From contig JAJUFW010000169.1 in NCBI GenBank assembly GCA_029263555.1, positions 1 to 6,677 of the forward strand: a stretch of DNA of 6,677 nt, given 5' to 3'. This DNA comes from Alphaproteobacteria bacterium (lineage in GTDB: Bacteria > Pseudomonadota > Alphaproteobacteria > DSM-16000 > Inquilinaceae). Position numbers and translations under genes: made by a program. The notes beneath the pieces were generated by a model. The model did no database searches. It was not told the origin of the DNA and saw only the letters and a list, made by a program, of their open reading frames with translations. Of this stretch, positions 1 through 5,491 are shown in pieces. Every line of letters begins with the position of its first letter. The first letter of the stretch is position 1.

Positions 1-130
1 CCAGGGTCTCAGCCAGCGGTTGATGATTTGAGAAGACAGTATCGGAGGTTTTCAACCCGCCTCCGGTCAGCAGACGTACGGCGACGTCGCAGCGGCCATC
101 GCCTAACGGATCGCTATAACCAATGCTCAT
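1..130 (-). CDS. Possible 5' end of a minus-strand gene, truncated by the window edge
   Basis: Reading the minus strand from an ATG at 130-128, an uninterrupted frame of 43 codons runs off the left edge. It starts MSIGYSDPLGDGRCDVAV and continues through LLTGGGLKTSDTVF. The text looks protein-like, and second codon positions are poorer in GC than first and third, a weak coding signature. I do not recognise the family. The ribosome site is poor: GAGCAG lies just upstream, but it is the end of one arm of the 16-bp inverted repeat at 133-187, so a hairpin in the mRNA could hide it. The opposite strand is also open here, but its product is arginine-rich and shadow-like. Only the N terminus could be seen, so this is tentative. 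Confidence 0.35.
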   Translation of the reverse strand, partial: MSIGYSDPLGDGRCDVAVRLLTGGGLKTSDTVFSNHQPLAETL

Positions 131-132
131 TG
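121..132. repeat. Small dyad CAATG-CT-CATTG over the putative minus-strand start
   Basis: Two 5-base arms (CAATG, CATTG) are separated by CT. The dyad abuts the larger inverted repeat at 133-187 and contains the possible ATG of the minus-strand gene at 130-128. It may be part of the same control site, or it may be chance. Confidence 0.35.
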
Positions 133-187
133 CTGCTCAATACGAACGGGATGATCGCTTTTCCGGCCTCACGTTCGTATTGAGCAG
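133..187. repeat. Perfect 16-bp inverted repeat with 23-nt loop
   Basis: The left arm CTGCTCAATACGAACG (133-148) is exactly complementary to the right arm CGTTCGTATTGAGCAG (172-187), with 23 nt between them. A perfect 16-bp match at this distance is unlikely by chance. No run of T follows on either strand, so it is not a classic intrinsic terminator. It sits just upstream of the possible minus-strand start at 130, so an RNA hairpin there could occlude ribosome binding, or the DNA could be a two-half-site operator. A remnant of a small mobile element is also possible; no flanking direct repeats were noticed. Confidence 0.85.
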
Positions 188-908
188 ACGCAGTTGATGG
201 TCTGCCGCCCCATCCATGCCGGCTTCCAACATTCCGAAGGAGTGAGAGCTGGTTAAAACCGGGTCGCGCGGGCAGTGACAGTGAACGCTCAATCGAGTGC
301 CCTCTCACGGCGCCGATGCCCGCTGCCGCTGACCTCGTCCGCCCTGGCCACATCCCGCCGGCCTCGATCCCCATACGCGGCTGTAATCAGCCGCTGATAA
401 GCGTCAGCCGCTGATCGTCCCGAGCGCTGTCCCCCCGTTACTTCGCAGTTATGTAACGAAAGTTTCGAATCAGCCGCTGATCGCAGGCTGACGCCGCTCT
501 TCGTTCTCCTTCGCAGAATCCGGGCCTACCTGGTCGTTCAGGTGCGTGCCGAGACGCTTCTCCAAAGCCAAGGCAACCGGACCGGGAGAGCCGTTGTCGC
601 GCGAGGCTGCCTCCCGTCCTCAGCCAGCTCGCAGACGCGGTCCCCTCCCCGACCGTGCCCGTGTTGCCGCGGGACCTCGGCGTCACCCGTCACCTCCAGA
701 CCACAGACCCAAGTTGCCGAGCGATCTTCCGCCTGCCGCCATCCCTCAGGCAGCCGGACAGCATGGCCGGAATGAAAGCTGACTTGCCGAAGGCCGGCAC
801 GAGGTCGCGGAACATCCGGTGCATGCAGCGGAAAATCCGAACCGTGTAACGGAAGTCCTGATGTCTTGCGGATGAGCCGACCTCTGGCGGACCCTCCTGC
901 CCCCCGAT
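188..908. other. About 720 bp with no convincing gene; dyad-rich in its first half
   Basis: All frames are broken or give arginine/proline-rich shadow products. Overlapping open stretches exist on the minus strand (for example within 438-686, 538-990 and 690-1082), but none shows a recognisable domain or a supported start. The notable content is structural: the triple TCAGCCGCTGAT motif and neighbouring dyads at 378-481. These dyads include CGGCTG-TAAT-CAGCCG (378-393), CGTTAC/GTAACG (436-441 and 453-458) and the 11-base palindrome CGAAAGTTTCG (457-467). No tRNA, rRNA or clear promoter was seen. Confidence 0.6.
386..481. repeat. Three copies of the near-palindrome (A/G)TCAGCCGCTGAT
   Basis: ATCAGCCGCTGAT occurs at 386-398 and 469-481, and GTCAGCCGCTGAT at 403-415. 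Each is an odd-length palindrome, ATCAGC and GCTGAT around a central C, with one mismatch in the middle copy. Starts are 17 and 66 nt apart. Iterated dyads in a non-coding stretch suggest binding sites for a dimeric regulator, iterons of a replication or partition system, or REP-like units. Nothing visible decides between them. Confidence 0.7.
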
Positions 909-1049
909 ATGACCTGCGCCAACCTGTTCCAGGTTGCCGGCAATTCCGATCCGGTCGCCGGTAGCTTTGACCAGGCTTCCGGCAAGGCAAACCCGGGTGA
1001 GCTCGTCATGATAGAAAAAATCGAGCCCGGCACGATCGAAGGGTGTTGA
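909..1049 (+). CDS. Candidate 46-aa small ORF or coding remnant
   Basis: The frame starts ATG at 909, reads MTCANLFQVAGNSDPVAG, continues with SFDQASGKANPGELVMIEKI and ends PGTIEGC before TGA at 1047. By hand count GC is about 60%, 47% and 71% at codon positions 1, 2 and 3. That is the normal pattern for a gene in a GC-rich genome and argues for this strand rather than the overlapping minus-strand frame. Against it, there is no ribosome site at a usable distance, it is short, and I recognise no family. An in-frame TGA lies a short way upstream, so it could be the surviving 3' fragment of a decayed gene. Confidence 0.25.
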   Translation: MTCANLFQVAGNSDPVAGSFDQASGKANPGELVMIEKIEPGTIEGC

Positions 1050-1144
1050 CGCCGCGCCGCGGGCTCGGCAGCATCCACTCACTCAAGCCCTTGATCACCC
1101 AGGACAATTTCCCCAGGCGCCGCCCGCCGACGCGCTCGGAGGAC

Positions 1145-1150
1145 AGGAGG
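1145..1150 (+). promoter_or_regulatory. Perfect Shine-Dalgarno AGGAGG setting a GTG start
   Basis: AGGAGG lies 5 nt before the GTG at 1156 and fixes the start of the 341-aa gene. A TTGAC at 1046-1050 upstream might be a -35 element, but no good -10 box follows it at the right spacing. Confidence 0.85.
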
Positions 1151-1155
1151 CCCTC

Positions 1156-2181
1156 GTGCTCAGAATCGCCGTCGTACCGCCGCGCCGCGACTGCTCGGCC
1201 ACCATCACCGCCCTCGTCCTCTCGGCAGGCATGCCTGAGGGCACGCTCCTCGTTCATCGTCCCGCCAACTGGCTTTCCCCCCTGCGCAGATCGCCGGACG
1301 ACTGGCCGGCCCTGGTCGAGGTGCTGCATTGGAAAGCCTCGCTGGGCAGAGTGCTCGACTGCCTGGACGAAATCGATGGACCGGGAGCGATCCTGTTTGA
1401 GCCCGGCGGCCTCGGCAGAAGCGAGCTCGAACGCCTGCAACGGCACGTCGACCTCATCGCCATCACTTGCCGCCCCGGGTTCGACGATGAGATGGCCGCC
1501 CTGATCGGCTGGAAGGTACTCGAAGCGGCCCGGGCCAGGAGGGGGCATCGCGCGGTGCCGGTAATCCTTCCGGTCGACCAGTTGCCGCGCGACGCCGGCG
1601 ATGGCGGTCTCGAGGCAGCGAGGAGGTTCAGGGGGATCGGCGAGCGCACCATCGATGTGCCGCCCCGCATCGTGCCGCCGACGCTGCCGCCGTTGCCACG
1701 TCGATTCCGCGACCCGCTGGTCTTCCTGGATGCCGGCGGCCCCCACCCGCTGATCGCGCAGGTCGGGCGGCGGCTATACCGCGGCCTCGAAGTTTTGGCC
1801 GAAGATCCCGACATCGCCTGGCCGGACTTCCAGGAGCGATGGCGCGCGATCGACGCGGCGACGCCCCTGCCCGCGATGCCCTGGGCGCGTCACGCCCGCC
1901 TTGCCGAGGATCTTGCCGGCTACGCCGTCACGGGCGGGCCGGACGAGGCCGAACTCGCCGCGGCACCGTACCTCGACTTCTGGGCCGAGATCTGGCGCCC
2001 GGCGCCTGTCCTGACCGGAATCGTCCGCGGGCACCCCAGCATCGCCAACGATCGTCCGATCGTCACGTCCGACCTGATCACGATGGATGCAGCCGCCGGG
2101 TGGGCGCGGACCTTGTCACGCCTTTACCGTCTCGGCTCCCCGCAACAGTCGGAAGCCGACACCGAGCCAACCCAACACTGA
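1156..2181 (+). CDS. Degenerate ParA/MinD-like protein with C-terminal conserved-looking module (341 aa)
   Basis: The GTG start has a perfect AGGAGG 5 nt upstream. I cannot name the family with certainty. Residues 3-35 (IAVV...TLLVHRP) follow the layout of a ParA first strand, P-loop helix and second strand, but the KGGVGKT nucleotide loop is replaced by PPRRDCSATIT. Residues 78-126 resemble the ParA Walker B region and following helix, with the usual D-T-P-P replaced by FEPGG and then a VDLIAITCRPG strand. The fold could continue to about residue 225. Residues 270-327 form a separate module with PYLDFWAEIW, TSDLITMD and GWARTLSRLYRLG, which I vaguely associate with small uncharacterised alphaproteobacterial proteins. 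If this reading is right, ATP would not bind normally. The gene's TGA overlaps the ribosome site of the sigma-like gene, so the two are probably co-expressed. Confidence 0.85.
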   Translation: MLRIAVVPPRRDCSATITALVLSAGMPEGTLLVHRPANWLSPLRRSPDDWPALVEVLHWKASLGRVLDCLDEIDGPGAILFEPGGLGRSELERLQRHVDLIAITCRPGFDDEMAALIGWKVLEAARARRGHRAVPVILPVDQLPRDAGDGGLEAARRFRGIGERTIDVPPRIVPPTLPPLPRRFRDPLVFLDAGGPHPLIAQVGRRLYRGLEVLAEDPDIAWPDFQERWRAIDAATPLPAMPWARHARLAEDLAGYAVTGGPDEAELAAAPYLDFWAEIWRPAPVLTGIVRGHPSIANDRPIVTSDLITMDAAAGWARTLSRLYRLGSPQQSEADTEPTQH

Positions 2182-2186
2182 GGAGA
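2181..2186 (+). promoter_or_regulatory. Shine-Dalgarno overlapping the upstream stop codon
   Basis: The TGA at 2179-2181 merges with AGGAGA (TGAGGAGA), 6-7 nt before the ATG at 2193. Ribosomes ending on the first gene would be placed to start the second. A weaker site, AAGGA at 2257-2261, lies 6 nt before a second in-frame ATG at 2268. Confidence 0.75.
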
Positions 2187-2192
2187 CCGGAC

Positions 2193-2816
2193 ATGACCGC
2201 ACGCACCGACATAGGGCGCGCGCCGATCCGTGGCCCGCCCTTCTTCCACCCTGCCGAAGGAACCCGCATGACACCGCAACAGCTCATCCCCCACCTGCCC
2301 CGCCTCCGTGACGATCTCCTGCGCGTCTCCCGCCGCCGCATCGGTCCGGACCATGCCGAGGACGCCGTTCAGGAAGCCCTGATCAACATCACCACATGCG
2401 CCGACCGGATCCCGGACGATGCCCTCCGGCCCTGGGCTTTCGGTGTCCTGCGCAATGTGGAGCGCACCCTTTACCGCCGCCAGCGGCGGCGCCCCGAATG
2501 CCCGCTGGTGAGCGAGACGACGGGCGAGCCGCTGGAAATCCCCGTTCCCGCATCCCAGGAAACCGAGATCGACGCCGCGCACGTGCTCCGCCTGTTCGCG
2601 GGAGTGCCCGCCGAGCGCCGGGATCTGGTTGTCGACATCGTGCTGCTGGGCATGCGCTACGAAGAGGCGGCGGAGAAGCACGGCATCCCTCTCGGAACGG
2701 TCAAGAGCCAGGTCCACCGCGCCGTCGACACCATCCGCCAGGCTCTCGCCGGGGGACGCCTCCCCCGCAGCTGGCAACGGCCGAAGCACCAGAAGGCGAG
2801 GACGCCGGGACCATAA
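2193..2816 (+). CDS. ECF-type RNA polymerase sigma-like factor
   Basis: From ATG 2193 the product is 207 aa. An internal in-frame ATG at 2268, also with a ribosome site, would give 182 aa beginning MTPQQLIPHLPRLR, closer to the usual N terminus of ECF factors. Composition of the extra 25 codons is coding-like, so the start stays open. Region 2 spans about residues 33-100 (207-aa numbering), with HAEDAVQEALI as the core-binding helix and RPWAFGVLRNVERTLYRR as the -10-recognising part. Region 4 spans about 132-185, with PAERRDL and the helix-turn-helix YEEAAEKHGIPLGTVKSQVHRA; the GTVKS signature is intact. The tail is basic. It should direct RNA polymerase to a dedicated promoter set in the cytoplasm. 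No anti-sigma gene lies nearby, so control may come from the coupled upstream protein. Confidence 0.88.
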   Translation: MTARTDIGRAPIRGPPFFHPAEGTRMTPQQLIPHLPRLRDDLLRVSRRRIGPDHAEDAVQEALINITTCADRIPDDALRPWAFGVLRNVERTLYRRQRRRPECPLVSETTGEPLEIPVPASQETEIDAAHVLRLFAGVPAERRDLVVDIVLLGMRYEEAAEKHGIPLGTVKSQVHRAVDTIRQALAGGRLPRSWQRPKHQKARTPGP

Positions 2817-2939
2817 GCCCGGCCACGGCCCTCAGAGGCTCCTCAGGGGCTCCCTCAACAGCTTCTTAAGAGTGTCTGGTCATAAACGCGCCCATCTCGT
2901 GGCCCTCGGTGGCCGCATCTCCTTCTCCCATGGCGTCCC
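2817..2939 (+). other. Spacer between sigma-like gene and methyltransferase
   Basis: These 123 nt contain an imperfect direct repeat (GGCTCCTCA and GGCTCCCTCA, about 2837-2857) and an AT-richer spot, CATAAA at 2881-2886, that might be a -10 box. No matching -35, no terminator with a T-run and no Shine-Dalgarno before the GTG at 2940 were found. Whether the methyltransferase has its own promoter cannot be decided by eye. Confidence 0.4.
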
Positions 2940-4250
2940 GTGATCCTTCCCTTTGGCGAACTCTTCTCCGGAGCCGGCGGCCTGTCGCTCGGCGCCCTCC
3001 AGGCGCGCGTCACTGCGCCCGACGCAACAGCGTGGGCGCTGGCGCCCGCCTGGGCGATCGATGCAGATGCCGACGCCTGCGCCACCTACCGCATGAACCT
3101 TCACCGCGACGATCCGCGGGCCGATGTGCGTTGCGCCGACGTGCGAGCCGTCGATCCCTCGACGCTGCAGCCCGTTCAGGCCCTGCTCTTCGGCTTTCCC
3201 TGCAACGACTTCTCCCAGGTCGGCGGGCGCCGGGGGATGCGCGGTGACTATGGCCCGCTGTATCTGGAAGCGGTCCGGATCCTGCGCGCCCTGCGGCCGC
3301 TGGCGTTCGTCGCGGAGAATGTCGGCGGCCTGCGCTCGTCTCACGGCGGGCAGGCGCTCAAGCAGGTTCTCCACGATCTCACGCGAAGCGGGTACCGCGT
3401 GACGCCGCATCTCTACCGGTTCGAGGAGTACGGCGTTCCCCAGCAGCGGCAACGCATCGTCATCGTCGGCATCCGTCAGGACCTGCGCCGGCGCTTCCGA
3501 CCCCCGGCCCCCACCGGGCAAACGCTCACGGCGGGCGAGGCGCTGGCGACGGCGATCCCCCGAGGAACCTGGAACGCGGAGCCGTATCCGGCGTCGCGAC
3601 AGGTGGTCGAACGCCTCCGGTCGATCCGTCCCGGCGAGAACATCTGGGAGGCGCAGAAGCGGCCGGGTTTTCCCGAGCGGTGCCGGCTCAAGGTGAAGGG
3701 GGCGCAGATGAGCCTGATCTACAGGCGTCTTCATCCCGACCGTCCTGCGTTCACCATCGTCGGGAGCGGCGGCGGCGGCACGCTCGGCTATCATTGGGAC
3801 GAGCCGCGACCTCTTACGAACCGTGAGAGAGCGCGCCTCCAGGGCTTCCCCGACTGGTTCCGCTTCGTCGGGTCTCCGTCCAGCGTGCGCCGTCAGATCG
3901 GGATGGCGGTGCCGCCTCCCGCCGCCTGCTTGATCGCAGAAGCCTTGCTCCGGACCCTCGCCGGCGTCAGCTATCCCTCGATCGAGCCGAATATCTGCAT
4001 CGAACCGGAAAGGCTGAGACGAGGGCGTCCGCGCAGACTGGAGGCGCAGACGGAGCCGCAGCGGGCGGCCAGCTATCGTGCGCGTCGCGTCACGGAAAAC
4101 CGGGCAGCGGCCACCGCTGTCGAAGCGGCCCTGCAACGGCGAATGGCGGAGCACCTGGGTGACGAGGATCTCGACCTGCTCGTCCGCTTCGTCAGCCGGA
4201 CCTTGGGCCGGCAGGTCGATATTCCCAGGGCCCTGGCGATGGCCGCCTAG
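2940..4250 (+). CDS. C5-cytosine DNA methyltransferase with basic C-terminal tail
   Basis: This enzyme transfers a methyl group from S-adenosylmethionine to C5 of cytosine in a specific DNA sequence. The conserved motifs run in order over 436 aa: motif I FSGAGGLSLG (9-18), motif II around D41, motif IV GFPCNDFSQVGGRRG (85-99) with catalytic Cys88, motif VI ENV (126-128), motif VIII QQRQRIVIVGI (168-178), a short target-recognition stretch (about 180-260), motif IX RRLHPDRPAFTIVG (262-275) and motif X GMAVPPPAA (321-329). All catalytic parts are present. Met in place of the usual Asn in motif X matches a subfamily I recall. Residues about 341-436 are an extra tail with an AT-hook-like RGRPRR (361-366) and PQRAASYRARR. 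The start is GTG 2940: the frame is open only from 2886 and offers no other start, though no ribosome site is visible. No restriction enzyme is adjacent, so it is probably an orphan methylase. Confidence 0.97.
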   Translation: MILPFGELFSGAGGLSLGALQARVTAPDATAWALAPAWAIDADADACATYRMNLHRDDPRADVRCADVRAVDPSTLQPVQALLFGFPCNDFSQVGGRRGMRGDYGPLYLEAVRILRALRPLAFVAENVGGLRSSHGGQALKQVLHDLTRSGYRVTPHLYRFEEYGVPQQRQRIVIVGIRQDLRRRFRPPAPTGQTLTAGEALATAIPRGTWNAEPYPASRQVVERLRSIRPGENIWEAQKRPGFPERCRLKVKGAQMSLIYRRLHPDRPAFTIVGSGGGGTLGYHWDEPRPLTNRERARLQGFPDWFRFVGSPSSVRRQIGMAVPPPAACLIAEALLRTLAGVSYPSIEPNICIEPERLRRGRPRRLEAQTEPQRAASYRARRVTENRAAATAVEAALQRRMAEHLGDEDLDLLVRFVSRTLGRQVDIPRALAMAA

Positions 4251-4265
4251 GAAGGGTGATTTTCC

Positions 4266-4472
4266 GTGACGCGACGGGTTCCGGGACGAGCAGAACAAAC
4301 CCGTTCCCAAAGGCATCGGGAGCGGGTTCGGGAAGAAACGAATGCGGCGAGGCGGCTGCTGACGAGGCTTGCCGAGGAAGGCCGGTTGGACGCTCTCCTC
4401 GAAACGCCGGACGAACGCGCCGCCGTTCTCCGTTTCCTCGCGAGGGATGGTGCCGCCCCTGCACGTGACTGA
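4266..4472 (+). CDS. Small basic helical protein next to the methyltransferase (68 aa)
   Basis: The GTG start is 15 nt after the methyltransferase stop, with GGAAGGG beginning on that stop codon and ending about 9 nt before the GTG. Co-transcription is therefore likely. The product is rich in Arg and Glu and probably all helical: a basic N-terminal part (RSQRHRERVREE, 13-24), then an amphipathic stretch (RRLLTRLAEEGRLDALL, 29-45) and PDERAAVLRFLAR (48-60). No known domain is recognised. The basic motif and the L-R-F ending echo the tail of the preceding methyltransferase, which hints at a shared DNA-binding element. GC is high at position 1 and moderate at position 3, so the coding signal is weaker than for its neighbour. 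Confidence 0.55.
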   Translation: MTRRVPGRAEQTRSQRHRERVREETNAARRLLTRLAEEGRLDALLETPDERAAVLRFLARDGAAPARD

Positions 4473-4638
4473 CGCCAGACCCTCTGGTTGCACCCGGCTC
4501 CTCCGAGCACGGTATTCATCGGCTTCGTTCGCGTGCGCTGTCGGGCGGTCGCGCAAGGGCTCCTCGAAGCGAGATGCCTGGGCCGCGTCGCTGCCATGGT
4601 ACAGCAGGAGATCGCGCCGGCCGGGTCTCCGCTTCTCG

Positions 4639-4667
4639 TTGAGATACCCGACGACGGACCATAGAAT
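4639..4667 (+). promoter_or_regulatory. Near-consensus promoter for the antitoxin gene; predicted leaderless start
   Basis: TTGAGA (4639-4644) and TAGAAT (4662-4667) each match the housekeeping -35 and -10 consensus at 5 of 6 bases and are exactly 17 nt apart. Transcription would begin near 4673-4675, which is the ATG at 4674, so the message would have essentially no leader. Short arms CGGA and TCCG (4655-4658, 4667-4670) flank and overlap the -10 box and might form part of an autoregulatory operator. Confidence 0.6.
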
Positions 4668-4673
4668 CCGGCA

Positions 4674-5267
4674 ATGGTCGGGAAGCAGGGATCGAGCCGC
4701 AGGTCACGTCGGAGCCGGGCCAAGGGCACCGGTTCTGAATTCCTCCGCGCCGACCGGTTCGGTCCCCTCGCTCGTGCCAGACTGAGCGGTCCGGGACTTC
4801 GGACCTTCCTGAACATTGCCGATCGGTGGGACCTGAACGAAACCGAGAGGCGGCTGATCCTCGGATCTCCGGTGCGCTCGACCTGTCTCGACTGGGTCTC
4901 CAAAGCCAGAGAGGGGCGCGATCTGACGCTCTCTGTCGACGTGCTGCTACGGATCTCGGCCGTGCTGGGCGTTCACAAGGGCCTGAAGATGATGGTCGGC
5001 CCCGATGCGGAGGAGCAGCGGACGTGGCTTCGTGCCCCGCATGACGCGCCGACATTCGGCGGCAAGCCGCCGATCGCTCTGCTGGCGAACGGGACGCTGG
5101 ACGGCATCATGCGTGTCCGCCGCCATCTCGACGCCCTCGGCGGGAGCATGTTCGCAGCACCTGTGGCCGCCGATGGAGAGCCGGCCCCCTACGCAGATGA
5201 CGATATCCTTCTCTCATGTCGCGGAGCACGGCAGTCGCAGCCGGATGACCTTCGACGGTCGAGCTGA
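4674..5267 (+). CDS. MbcA/ParS/Xre-family antitoxin (197 aa), without adjacent toxin
   Basis: Xre/MbcA/ParS antitoxins bind and block RES-domain toxins and repress their own operon. Residues 1-20 are a basic Ser/Arg tail. About 39-108 look like the Xre-like helix-turn-helix domain: LRTFLNIADRWDL, ETERRLILGSP, and LTLSVDVLLRISAVLGVHKG. About 110-155 carry the typical C-terminal toxin-binding signature: EEQRTWLRAPH, FGGKPPIALLANG and GIMRVRRHLDALGG. The ATG at 4674 is the only sensible start. It has no ribosome site, but a strong promoter ends just before it, which points to leaderless translation. A RES toxin would normally follow at once; after 5267 there is no plus-strand gene, so this copy is an orphan. 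It may be a stand-alone regulator or may neutralise a toxin encoded elsewhere. Confidence 0.88.
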   Translation: MVGKQGSSRRSRRSRAKGTGSEFLRADRFGPLARARLSGPGLRTFLNIADRWDLNETERRLILGSPVRSTCLDWVSKAREGRDLTLSVDVLLRISAVLGVHKGLKMMVGPDAEEQRTWLRAPHDAPTFGGKPPIALLANGTLDGIMRVRRHLDALGGSMFAAPVAADGEPAPYADDDILLSCRGARQSQPDDLRRSS

Positions 5268-5276
5268 TGCAGCTGT

Positions 5277-5311
5277 CGTGCCCTGAACAGGGCATCCCGG
5301 ATCGGGGCACG
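5277..5311 (+). terminator. Competing hairpins after the antitoxin gene, weak terminator candidate
   Basis: TGCCCT-GAAC-AGGGCA (5279-5294) forms a tight 6-bp hairpin 11 nt after the antitoxin stop. CGTGCCC (5277-5283) can instead pair with GGGCACG (5305-5311), a 7-bp stem that excludes the first. Neither is followed by a run of T, so Rho-independent termination would be inefficient. The rest of 5268-5491 holds nothing I can call, and no RES toxin is encoded there. Confidence 0.3.
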
Positions 5312-5491
5312 AGGGCAGACACCGTGGCGTAGACGGGGACTTGTGGAGATCGGCCTCCGAAGGCGCAACATCCCACGGCCCCTTCAGCGATGCCGCGCAC
5401 TCCGCGAGGCGACCTCTCGTGGCGCATCTGGTCTCTCTGAACCGGTGCTCCCCCCGCCTTCGGGATCCCTCCAGTTGCTTCATCCCCGACG

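Noticed and set aside
538..1082. Overlapping minus-strand frames of 130 and 150 aa in the left non-coding region
   Set aside because: No recognisable domain, no good starts, and frames overlap each other. In the right half the plus strand has the better codon-position profile.
1006..2034. Minus-strand frames opposite the 341-aa gene
   Set aside because: Low-complexity Arg/Gly/Pro products, no ribosome sites, and the plus strand has a perfect Shine-Dalgarno and coherent protein.
2257..2290. GGAAC at 2259-2263 as an ECF -35 element for autoregulation
   Set aside because: No CGT-type -10 element lies about 16 nt downstream, and the bases serve better as the AAGGA ribosome site for ATG 2268.
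2880..4556. 558-codon minus-strand open frame opposite the methyltransferase
   Set aside because: It is antisense to a gene with every C5-methyltransferase motif. Long antisense frames are common in GC-rich genes, and this one is Arg/Pro-rich, starts at TTG and has no domain.
4516..5055. Minus-strand frame opposite the antitoxin as a divergent toxin
   Set aside because: No RES-domain motifs; Arg/Pro/Ser-rich shadow text opposite a clear antitoxin.
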